Part shown: positions 7,382 through 14,213 of the stretch, one piece after another | Position numbering within the stretch: the stretch's first letter is position 1 | Layout: the number at the start of each line of letters is the position of its first letter | Assembly: GCA_030151255.1 (NCBI GenBank) | Contig: JASLED010000092.1 | Coordinates: forward strand, 1-64,000 | Reading direction: 5' to 3' | DNA length: 64,000 bases | Source: Flavobacterium sp. | GTDB lineage: Bacteria; Bacteroidota; Bacteroidia; Flavobacteriales; Flavobacteriaceae | The notes under the pieces: generated by a model | Seen by the model: only the letters and a program-made list of their open reading frames with translations | The model's database searches: none | Told to the model about the DNA's origin: nothing | Program-made: the position numbers and the translations under genes

Positions 7382-8506
7382 ATGACATTTTACAACGTTT
7401 ATAAAACATATGATTGGAACAGCATCAAGCAACAAATTGACGAAACAACTGCTGAAGATGTATTGATAAGTTTGGCTAAGTCCAAAAAAGATTTACAAGA
7501 TTTTATGCATCTAATTTCGCCTGCCGCTCAACCTTTTTTAGAACAAATGGCACAAATGAGTCAAAAACTCACGCACAAGCGATTTGGCAAAACTATTCAA
7601 TTATATGCTCCTGTGTATTTAAGTAACGAATGCAACAATATTTGTACGTATTGTGGTTTTAGTTTAGATAACAAAATTCGTCGCAAAACACTGAATTCGT
7701 CAGAAATTAAACAAGAAATTGAGCTCTTAAAATTACAAGGTTATGATCATATTCTATTAGTTACAGGCGAAGCCAATCACACTGTAAATCTGAAGTATTT
7801 TGAACAATCTATTAAACAAATCAAACAGCATTTTTCAACTATTTCTATAGAAGTTCAGCCATTAGAAGAATCAGAATACGAAATATTGGCTCAACTTGGT
7901 GTTTATGCTGTATTGGTATATCAAGAAACATATCATCAAGAAGTGTATAAATCATATCATCCGAAAGGAAAAAAATCAAATTTTTTATATCGATTAGAAA
8001 CACCTGATAGAATTGGACAAGCAGGAATTCACAAAATTGGATTAGGTGTTTTATTAGGATTAGAAGATTGGCGAGTAGATAGCTTTTTTACAGCATTGCA
8101 CATTGCTTATTTGCAAAAAAAATACTGGAAAACAAAATACGCTGTATCATTTCCACGTTTGCGCCCGGCAGAAGGAAATGTTGAGCCCAATTTTATTATG
8201 CTAGATGCCGATTTGTTACAACTTATTTGTGCTTATCGAATTTGGAATGAAGATTTAGAACTGTCTTTATCAACAAGAGAAAGTGAATTATTTAGAAACA
8301 ATAGTATTGGTTTGGGAATTACATCGATGAGTGCAGGCTCAAAAACAAATCCTGGCGGTTATAGCGTTGATCAAAATTCGTTGGCTCAATTTGAAATTTG
8401 CGATAATCGGGATACAGCAACTATTTATCAATTAATCCAATCTAAAGGTTATGAGCCTGTTTGGAAAGATTGGGATCAAACCTATTCTCATTTTAAAACA
8501 ATCTAA
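7382..8506 (+). CDS. thiH: 2-iminoacetate synthase ThiH
   Basis: A radical-SAM tyrosine lyase supplying dehydroglycine to ThiG. The [4Fe-4S] motif C-x3-C-x2-C is at Cys84, Cys88 and Cys91 in NECNNICTYCGF. The 374-residue length matches ThiH. The use of ThiH rather than the oxygen-dependent glycine oxidase ThiO means the thiazole route starts from tyrosine. It starts 4 bp after the thiG stop and ends 3 bp before thiF. Confidence 0.95.
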   Translation: MTFYNVYKTYDWNSIKQQIDETTAEDVLISLAKSKKDLQDFMHLISPAAQPFLEQMAQMSQKLTHKRFGKTIQLYAPVYLSNECNNICTYCGFSLDNKIRRKTLNSSEIKQEIELLKLQGYDHILLVTGEANHTVNLKYFEQSIKQIKQHFSTISIEVQPLEESEYEILAQLGVYAVLVYQETYHQEVYKSYHPKGKKSNFLYRLETPDRIGQAGIHKIGLGVLLGLEDWRVDSFFTALHIAYLQKKYWKTKYAVSFPRLRPAEGNVEPNFIMLDADLLQLICAYRIWNEDLELSLSTRESELFRNNSIGLGITSMSAGSKTNPGGYSVDQNSLAQFEICDNRDTATIYQLIQSKGYEPVWKDWDQTYSHFKTI

Positions 8507-8509
8507 CAC

Positions 8510-9220
8510 ATGCTTAGCGTAAATGACTTTTTGAGATATAGCCGACCAATGAATTTACCAGAAATTGGCACCGATGGGCAATTAAAATTAAAAAACGCAA
8601 AAGTTTTAGTAATTGGCGCTGGCGGTTTAGGATCGCCAATACTCACTTATTTAGCTACTTCGGGCATTGGCTATCTTGGCATTGTTGATTTTGATTGCGT
8701 AGAAATTCACAATTTACATCGACAAATATTATTTACAGAAAGAGATATTGGTAAACACAAAGCTATTATAGCACGAGAAAAACTTATTGCAATAAATTCG
8801 CATATTTCAGTAGAAGCTTTTAATGAAAAAGTAACGAGCAATACTATTCATCAAATATTTTCTTCATATGATTTTATTGTTGACGGAAGTGATAATTTTA
8901 AAACAAGATACTTAATCAACGATTATTGTGTAGCACACAACAAAGTACTTATTTACGGAACTATTTTCGGGTTTCAAGGGCAATTAGCTGTTTTTAACCA
9001 CAAAGGCTCTAAAAACTTACGTGATATTTTTCCTGAAGCTCCAGAAAGTAAAGATGTTCCGAATTGTGGCTTATTGGGGGTTCTTGGCACTTTTCCAGGA
9101 ATAATTGGAACAATAATGGCGCAAGAAACTATAAAAGTAATTCTAAATCTAAAGCCGTTGCACAATCAATTGTTATTAATTGATACATTACATTGGACAA
9201 TTCAAGAATTAAAATTTTAA
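8510..9220 (+). CDS. thiF: ThiF/MoeB/HesA-family adenylyltransferase, without zinc cysteines
   Basis: An E1-like enzyme that adenylates the ThiS C-terminus. The nucleotide motif GAGGLGSPILTYLATSG, the acidic DFDCVEIHNLHRQ strand and the conserved DGSDNF segment are all present, and the cysteine of the crossover loop is kept (VPNCGLLG, Cys186). What is missing are the two CxxC pairs that bind structural zinc in E. coli ThiF: the first position reads NLRDIFPEAP and the C-terminus LHNQLLLIDTLHW, with no cysteines. At 236 residues there is no rhodanese domain. Last gene of the operon; no clear terminator follows, and the convergent aat stop is 13 bp away. Confidence 0.88.
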   Translation: MLSVNDFLRYSRPMNLPEIGTDGQLKLKNAKVLVIGAGGLGSPILTYLATSGIGYLGIVDFDCVEIHNLHRQILFTERDIGKHKAIIAREKLIAINSHISVEAFNEKVTSNTIHQIFSSYDFIVDGSDNFKTRYLINDYCVAHNKVLIYGTIFGFQGQLAVFNHKGSKNLRDIFPEAPESKDVPNCGLLGVLGTFPGIIGTIMAQETIKVILNLKPLHNQLLLIDTLHWTIQELKF

Positions 9221-9233
9221 TTCTTGAATTGCT

Positions 9234-9884
9234 TTATTTCTTTTTGCTATGTAAGATTTCCATATATAAATCACGAGAAATTTCTACAGCACCCAATAAT
9301 TCTAAATGTGGATTATAAACCTGACAATCGAGCAAATAATAATTTTCGTTTTTTAATTTTTCTACCAGCCAACAAAAAGCTACTTTACTTGCATTAGAAA
9401 CATGAGAAAACATACTCTCTCCACAAAAAATATTACCTAAATCCATGCCATATAAACCGCCAACTAATTGATTATTTTGCCAAACTTCAACTGATTTTGC
9501 AATTCCCATTCGATGCAAATCAGAATAAACAGCAAGCATTTCGTCTGTAATCCAAGTACCATTTTGATCTTTTCGTTTAGACTTTTGGCAATTTTCAATT
9601 ACATTATCAAATGAAGTATTGTAAGTAATGGTAAACTCATTTCTGTTTAAAATATTCCTCATACTTTTTGATGGTTTAAACCTTTGAGGAAACACAACCA
9701 TACGTGGATCTGGAGCCCACCAAGTAATTGGACTATCTTCATCAAACCAAGGAAAAACACCACTTTTATAAGCTAATTTTACCCAATCTGTAGTTATTGC
9801 TCCTCCTATGGCTAATATTCCAGAAGAATGGGCTGAATTGACAGGAGGAAAATAAAGTTTCTGAGGATCTAAAACGGCTAGCAT
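9234..9884 (-). CDS. aat: Leucyl/phenylalanyl-tRNA-protein transferase
   Basis: Attaches Leu or Phe from tRNA to the N-terminus of proteins that start with Lys or Arg, marking them for ClpAP degradation through ClpS. The ATG at 9884 gives 216 residues beginning MLAVLDPQKLYFPPV; a longer frame from a TTG at 9905 would start inside a terminator hairpin. Family signatures are GILAIGGAITTDWVKLAY, GVFPWF and WWAPDPRMVVFP at the N-terminus, then GGLYGMDLGNIFCGESMF with the substrate site, and DCQVYNPHLELLGA. A terminator hairpin lies only 8 bp upstream of this ATG. Confidence 0.93.
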   Translation of the reverse strand: MLAVLDPQKLYFPPVNSAHSSGILAIGGAITTDWVKLAYKSGVFPWFDEDSPITWWAPDPRMVVFPQRFKPSKSMRNILNRNEFTITYNTSFDNVIENCQKSKRKDQNGTWITDEMLAVYSDLHRMGIAKSVEVWQNNQLVGGLYGMDLGNIFCGESMFSHVSNASKVAFCWLVEKLKNENYYLLDCQVYNPHLELLGAVEISRDLYMEILHSKKK

Positions 9885-9892
9885 AATTCTAT

Positions 9893-9923
9893 AAAAAAAC
9901 CCCAATAGCTGGTACTATCAGGG
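9893..9923 (-). terminator. Terminator hairpin directly before aat
   Basis: On the minus strand CCCTGATAG-TACCAG-CTATTGGGG (two G-T wobbles in a 9-bp stem) is followed by TTTTTTT. It closes the flavin reductase-DUF3127 transcript but leaves only 8 bp to the aat start, too little for an aat promoter. Confidence 0.75.
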
Positions 9924-9933
9924 CATATTTGTT

Positions 9934-10407
9934 CTAAAATGGTAAATCATCGTGATCTTCTTCGTTAAAAGAAGGAGCTGGAGGAAACTGTGTATTTTGC
10001 TGCTGTTGAGCATATTGATTAGTTTGATTAAATCCGCCTTGTTGAGGAGCTGATTGACCATACTGATTTTGCATTGGTTGTCCCATACCCGGTTGTTGAG
10101 CGTATTGATTTTGCATAGGATCCGTTTGAGTTGGAATATTTTTTTCAATTCTCCAACCTTGAATCGTATTAAAATATCTTACTTCTCCTTGTGGAGAAAC
10201 CCACTCTCTACCTCTTAAGTTGATAGAAACTTTTACAGGCTCACCTACTTGATATGTATCTAATAAATTTACTCTATCTTGTGTAAATTCGATTAACAAA
10301 TCTTGAGGGTATTGCTCTTCTGTAGTAACCACAAGTTCTCTTTTTCTAAAGCTTGAACTGATATTTTGTGGCTGCCCAATCACCTTAATTCTTCCTATTA
10401 CTTCCAT
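9934..10407 (-). CDS. DUF3127-family OB-fold-like protein with SSB-like acidic tail
   Basis: 157 residues in two parts. Residues 1 to about 95 match the Bacteroidota family DUF3127 (MEVIGRIKVIGQPQNISSSF, then ELVVTTEEQYPQDLLIEF), predicted to adopt a single-stranded-DNA-binding-type OB fold. Residues 96-145 are low-complexity and Q/N/G/P-rich with repeats such as MQNQYAQQ. The last residues, EEDHDDLPF, resemble the acidic tip of single-stranded DNA-binding protein (DDDIPF), which recruits RecO, RecQ, PriA and other partners. This layout of OB-fold, disordered linker and acidic tip is that of SSB. Family assignment is confident; a DNA-repair role is inference. It starts 10 bp after the flavin reductase stop, in the same operon. 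Confidence 0.8.
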   Translation of the reverse strand: MEVIGRIKVIGQPQNISSSFRKRELVVTTEEQYPQDLLIEFTQDRVNLLDTYQVGEPVKVSINLRGREWVSPQGEVRYFNTIQGWRIEKNIPTQTDPMQNQYAQQPGMGQPMQNQYGQSAPQQGGFNQTNQYAQQQQNTQFPPAPSFNEEDHDDLPF

Positions 10408-10417
10408 GTTATTCTTA

Positions 10418-11302
10418 TTACAGATTGTTTAAATTTGCTAATATCGCTTTCCAAGCCAAAGGTACATTATTTTCTTCTAAATACTTTTTGGCTTTTAAGA
10501 ATTTCTTTTCGTTGTTATTTTCAGCAATAATCTCTTTCATCTCATCATCGGCCAAAATAAAAGCTTCTACTTCTTCCATTGTTGGCAATTGTTCTACATT
10601 TCCTAAAATTCCTAGATCATTTCCAGAAAAAACACCGCTTTCAATAGCTTCTTTAGGAATAATATCTACTCCTAAACCCAATGTTGTTAATGGTTTTTCT
10701 ACTTCAAACATTCCCATATTTGCACGGCTATACCAATTACCTCCCATACGAGATACCAAATCTATTTTATGCTGATCAATGCCTCCATTTGCATTCAGTA
10801 CACTTTCGTCTATATGCATTTTTATTACTTCACAAATAACCAAATTTCCTGCTCCGCCTTCTTCACCTAAACTAATTACTTCTTGTACCAAACATTCAAA
10901 TTGTACTGGACTTTCTTTTACTCTAAATGGAGTTACTTCTTCAGAAGGAATCATTGTAAAACCTGCTTTTACAAATTCATTTATTCCATCTTTATATTCT
11001 GTACTTGACAATGATGTTTGTTGTACCATATCGTAATTTACAACATTAATCACCACTTGTTGTGTAGCTTGTACATTAAAAAGTGTATGTTTACATGTAT
11101 TATCTCTTACGCGTCTAGAAGGTGAAAACACCAATATTGGCGGGTTTGCGCTAAATAGATTGAAAAAACTAAATGGCGATAAATTTGGATTTCCGTCTGC
11201 ATCAACCGTACTTGCTAATGCAATTGGTCTTGGACCTACAGAACCTTGTAAATAACCTTGTAATTCTACTGTAGAAATATCTTTTGGATTGATTGTTTTC
11301 AT
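10418..11302 (-). CDS. Flavin reductase family protein (FMN-binding split barrel)
   Basis: A 294-residue cytosolic flavoprotein of the flavin-reductase-like/split-barrel family. The N-terminal domain (about residues 15-180) carries the FMN-site sequence GPRPIALASTVDADGNPNLS followed by PFSFFNLFSANPPI and the loop RRVRDNTCKHT. The C-terminal 100 residues are an added helical part typical of Bacteroidota members. The natural electron acceptor is unknown. First gene of an operon with the DUF3127 protein. The upstream 200 bp is AT-rich; TATCTTTA about 30 bp before the start is only a near match to the promoter consensus. Confidence 0.85.
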   Translation of the reverse strand: MKTINPKDISTVELQGYLQGSVGPRPIALASTVDADGNPNLSPFSFFNLFSANPPILVFSPSRRVRDNTCKHTLFNVQATQQVVINVVNYDMVQQTSLSSTEYKDGINEFVKAGFTMIPSEEVTPFRVKESPVQFECLVQEVISLGEEGGAGNLVICEVIKMHIDESVLNANGGIDQHKIDLVSRMGGNWYSRANMGMFEVEKPLTTLGLGVDIIPKEAIESGVFSGNDLGILGNVEQLPTMEEVEAFILADDEMKEIIAENNNEKKFLKAKKYLEENNVPLAWKAILANLNNL

Positions 11303-11510
11303 TTTATTGGAATACCTTTTATAGAAAGTAAAGATACTAAAAGCTGTATGAAGAACAAAAAATACAGATACTGCAAAACAATTTATTTATAAATTCATCA
11401 TACAATCTATAAAGCAATTTATCGTTTACATAAAATAGATTAACTACCCAAAAAAGAATATTAGTAGAATATTGCTTATTTTTTTACCTTTAATACACAA
11501 GTAAAATAAA

Positions 11511-12668
11511 TTGAAAATAAATAGAGAATATATACGATGGGCTTTAATTGCTACAGCTTTTGTGGCTCTAATTGCTATTTTATGGAATACTTATTCGTTT
11601 TTTCAGACCTATAAAGAAGAAGAGCGAATTAAGGTTGAAATTTGGGCGGCGGCATCAAATACAATTAACAATGCTAAATTAGCTGATACTGATTTAGAAT
11701 TGCCATTGCTTATTCTGACCAACAACACAACTATTCCAATTATTCAAACCAACGAAAAAGACAGTATTTTAACAATGATTAATGTACCTCATAAAATTGT
11801 TCAAAATCAGTCAGAATCAATTCATTTTCTAGAAAAATTAAAAACACAAAACACACCCATTGAGGTAACCATTGGCAAACAAAAACAATATTTATATTAC
11901 GGCAATTCGTCATTATTGTTAAAGCTAAAATATTATCCAATGGCATTGGTATTGATATTTATTTTTTTCACCATTTTAATCATCATTTTTTATCGAAGTC
12001 ATCGAATTGCCACACAAAACAAACTATGGACAGGAATGGCAAAAGAAACCGCACATCAAATTGGCACTCCACTTTCTTCTCTTTTGGGTTGGGTAGAAAT
12101 TATGAAATTAGACAATAGTGATCCGCAAACAATTGACGGCATTGAAAAAGACATTAAACGATTACAAACCATTGCTGATCGTTTTTGTAAAATTGGCTCG
12201 CAACCGCAACTTGCTCAATACGATATTATTGCCGAAACTCGAAAAATTTACGATTATTTTGAACAAAAATCTTCCAAACAAATAACGTTCAATTTCTTAG
12301 CTCCAAACCATAAAATATATGTTTTTTTAAATCCTGAATTACACAGTTGGACCATCGAAAATTTAATTAAAAATGGAATTGATGCCATGAAAGGAAAAGG
12401 GAGAATAGACCTATTAATTAAAGAAACAGATCAATTTGTAAACATTTTTGTTTCGGATTCAGGAGCGGGAATACCTAGAAAAAAATTTGAGAAAATTTTT
12501 GAACCAGGTTATACTTCAAAACAACGCGGTTGGGGATTAGGATTATCACTCTCAAAAAGGATTGTAGAACAATATCAGAATGGAAAAATAAAAGTTTTAC
12601 ATTCTGAAATAGGAAAAGGAACTACTTTTATTATTACCTACAAAAAAGAAAAGGTTGCTCTAAATTAA
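11511..12668 (+). CDS. Orphan sensor histidine kinase
   Basis: A membrane sensor kinase of 385 residues: TM1 about 10-30, a small periplasmic domain 31-140, TM2 about 141-161, then a cytoplasmic DHp domain with the phospho-acceptor histidine in AHQIGTPLSS (His182), and an HATPase domain with N-box ENLIKNGIDAM, G1 DSGAGIP and G2 GWGLGLSLSKRIV. No upstream in-frame ATG exists: a stop lies three codons before the TTG at 11511, which is therefore the probable start. No response regulator is nearby, so the partner is elsewhere. The signal sensed is unknown. Confidence 0.85.
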   Translation: MKINREYIRWALIATAFVALIAILWNTYSFFQTYKEEERIKVEIWAAASNTINNAKLADTDLELPLLILTNNTTIPIIQTNEKDSILTMINVPHKIVQNQSESIHFLEKLKTQNTPIEVTIGKQKQYLYYGNSSLLLKLKYYPMALVLIFIFFTILIIIFYRSHRIATQNKLWTGMAKETAHQIGTPLSSLLGWVEIMKLDNSDPQTIDGIEKDIKRLQTIADRFCKIGSQPQLAQYDIIAETRKIYDYFEQKSSKQITFNFLAPNHKIYVFLNPELHSWTIENLIKNGIDAMKGKGRIDLLIKETDQFVNIFVSDSGAGIPRKKFEKIFEPGYTSKQRGWGLGLSLSKRIVEQYQNGKIKVLHSEIGKGTTFIITYKKEKVALN

Positions 12669-12682
12669 GCAACCTTTTCTTT
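12649..12682. terminator. Bidirectional terminator between kinase and HIT gene
   Basis: AAAAGGTTGC / GCAACCTTTT, a 10-bp stem that includes the last codons of the kinase gene, followed by CTTTTTG. It lies between two convergent genes. Confidence 0.8.
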
Positions 12683-12688
12683 TTGTAT

Positions 12689-13078
12689 TTATAAATACTT
12701 TTGTACTTCAGCAACAACAGCTTCAAAATCGGCTGGCGTTAAAGTTTCTTTTTTTGTAAAACGAATATCATCCATTGTTTGTAAAGGAATTAAGTGTACA
12801 TGTACGTGAGGAACTTCTAATCCAACAACTGACATACCAATTCTTTTACACGGAACAGCTTGCTCTAATGCTTTTGCAACATTGCGAGAAAACTGCATTA
12901 ACTCAAGATAATGCTCTTCTTCCATATCAAAAATTTTATTAATCTCTTGCTTTGGAATACAAAGTGTATGTCCTTTTGCATTTGGATTAATATCTAAAAA
13001 AGCTAAGAATTTATCATTCTCTGCAATTTTATAAGCAGGAAGTTCTCCGGTGATAATTTTTGTAAAAATTGAACTCAT
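12689..13078 (-). CDS. HIT-family nucleotide-binding protein
   Basis: A 129-residue histidine-triad hydrolase, HinT/Fhit-like. The active-site HVHVHLIPL places the triad at His91, His93 and His95. The N-terminal CIFxKI-like segment appears as SIFTKIITGELPAYK and the substrate loop as DINPNAKGHTL. Such enzymes remove AMP or other groups from nucleoside phosphoramidates; the natural substrate here is unknown. It starts 20 bp after greA, so the two are probably co-transcribed. Confidence 0.92.
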   Translation of the reverse strand: MSSIFTKIITGELPAYKIAENDKFLAFLDINPNAKGHTLCIPKQEINKIFDMEEEHYLELMQFSRNVAKALEQAVPCKRIGMSVVGLEVPHVHVHLIPLQTMDDIRFTKKETLTPADFEAVVAEVQKYL

Positions 13079-13098
13079 AATCTTGGTGATTTAGGTGA

Positions 13099-13572
13099 TT
13101 ATCTAGAAATTTCTAATACTTCGAAATTCATTTGCCCATTAGGAACTTTTATTTCTGCAATTTCTCCAACTTTTTTGCCTAACAAACCTTTACCAATAGG
13201 CGATGTAACAGAAATTTTTCCTGCTTTTAAATCAGCTTCACTTTCTGCAACTAAGGTATATGTTAAGATCATTCCGTTAGTTTGATTTTTAATTTTTACG
13301 GTAGATAATACTAACGCTTTTGAATCGTCTAATTGTGACTCATCAATAATTCTTGCGTTGGATAGTACTTCTTCCATCTTTGCAATTTTAAGTTCCAGTA
13401 ATCCCTGTGCCTCTTTAGCTGCATCATACTCCGCATTCTCCGACAAATCTCCTTTATCCCTTGCATCAGCAATTGCTTGTGATGCTTTTGGACGCTCTAC
13501 ACTTTTTAACTGCTCTAATTCATCCTTAAGCTTTTTAAGCCCCTCAGCAGTATAATACGAAATTTTACTCAT
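13099..13572 (-). CDS. greA: Transcription elongation factor GreA
   Basis: Rescues backtracked RNA polymerase by stimulating transcript cleavage. The ATG at 13572 gives 157 residues (MSKISYYTAEGLKKL), the normal size; a longer frame from 13608 would run through a leader hairpin. The N-terminal coiled coil holds the acidic tip loop GDLSENAEYDAA, whose Asp and Glu coordinate magnesium in the polymerase active site. The C-terminal FKBP-like domain includes TSPIGKGLLGKKVGE. It has a good promoter and a terminator-like hairpin in its 5' leader. Confidence 0.95.
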   Translation of the reverse strand: MSKISYYTAEGLKKLKDELEQLKSVERPKASQAIADARDKGDLSENAEYDAAKEAQGLLELKIAKMEEVLSNARIIDESQLDDSKALVLSTVKIKNQTNGMILTYTLVAESEADLKAGKISVTSPIGKGLLGKKVGEIAEIKVPNGQMNFEVLEISR

Positions 13573-13600
13573 AATTAACTGGTTTATATAAAATAGAAAA

Positions 13601-13619
13601 AATCCCATTAAAAGGGATT
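13601..13619 (-). promoter_or_regulatory. Terminator-like hairpin in the greA leader
   Basis: On the minus strand AATCCC-TTTTAAT-GGGATT is followed by TTTTC, 28 bp before the greA ATG and about 55 bp after the predicted transcription start. No gene on this strand ends here, so it cannot simply be an upstream gene's terminator. Confidence 0.5.
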
Positions 13620-13680
13620 CTTTAGTCTATAACTTACTATATATTAAAAAATAATTATCTCTTTGTATAACGATACTTGT

Positions 13681-13710
13681 CAAAGTTAATTAATAAATTT
13701 GTTATTACAA
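13681..13710 (-). promoter_or_regulatory. greA promoter
   Basis: On the minus strand TTG (13708-13710), a 19-nt spacer and TAACTTTG (13681-13688) match the Bacteroidota consensus exactly in spacing. The leader would be about 100 nt. It overlaps the -7 box of the divergent lipoprotein gene. Confidence 0.7.
13694..13701 (+). promoter_or_regulatory. -7 box of the Rieske-like lipoprotein gene
   Basis: TAAATTTG fits TAnnTTTG, 21 bp before the ATG at 13723. No well-spaced TTG is found. It lies within the divergent greA promoter, so the two probably compete for polymerase. Confidence 0.45.
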
Positions 13711-13722
13711 ACAAAATATGCC

Positions 13723-14181
13723 ATGAAAAAAATTCTATTTTCATTCTTATTCATCATACTTCTTTTTGGCTGTTCAAAAGATGGAATTAAATATAGCAAT
13801 CCGTATTTGCCAAATAATCCGGTTTATATTAGCATTGATTTAAACTTACCAGAATACAGCAAATTAGAATTCTCAAATGAATCAGTTATTGTAAAAAACC
13901 GAGGAGGAGCACTGCCTGGTGGCGGTGTAGTAATTTTTAATGCGGGGAGTTATTATGTTGCGTTTGATATTGCCTGTCCTAATCATCAAATACTTAATTG
14001 TTCTGAAATGATTAGAGATGGCGCAAGTGGCAGTATCTATATTTCTTGTCATTGTAGCTTACATAAAGAGCCGTTGAAATATAGTTTAATTACAGGAACT
14101 TCTATGACAGAAGGTGCTTTATATCAAATGAAACCTTATCCGGTAACAAGAAAAGGAAATACTATTTATGTACAATACTAA
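13723..14181 (+). CDS. Rieske-like lipoprotein
   Basis: A 152-residue secreted lipoprotein. The signal peptide MKKILFSFLFIILLFGC has its lipobox cysteine at 17, so the mature protein is lipid-anchored. The domain has the Rieske-type pattern seen in many flavobacterial lipoproteins: a first cysteine cluster in ACPNH, an intermediate cysteine, and a second cluster in SCHCSLH, followed by YSLITGTSMTEGALYQMKPY. The spacing CPNH is not the canonical C-x-H, so cluster binding of the classical [2Fe-2S] type is uncertain. The ATG at 13723 was chosen because it begins the signal peptide. It stands alone, with its own terminator and a promoter that overlaps that of greA. Confidence 0.7.
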   Translation: MKKILFSFLFIILLFGCSKDGIKYSNPYLPNNPVYISIDLNLPEYSKLEFSNESVIVKNRGGALPGGGVVIFNAGSYYVAFDIACPNHQILNCSEMIRDGASGSIYISCHCSLHKEPLKYSLITGTSMTEGALYQMKPYPVTRKGNTIYVQY

Positions 14182-14213
14182 AAAAGGGAGGTTTAAAAAA
14201 ACCTCCCTTTTTA
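14181..14213. terminator. Bidirectional terminator between lipoprotein and TonB receptor
   Basis: AAAAAGGGAGGTTT / AAACCTCCCTTTTT, a strong stem just after the lipoprotein stop and just past the stop of the convergent TonB receptor. Confidence 0.9.

Noticed and set aside
10425..11036. Plus-strand frames across the flavin reductase
   Set aside because: They are shadows of the real minus-strand gene; composition is unlike a protein and no start context exists.
11303..11510. Possible promoter TACCTTTA before the histidine kinase
   Set aside because: Its -33 TTG would be only 10 bp away, so the spacing does not fit the Bacteroidota consensus.
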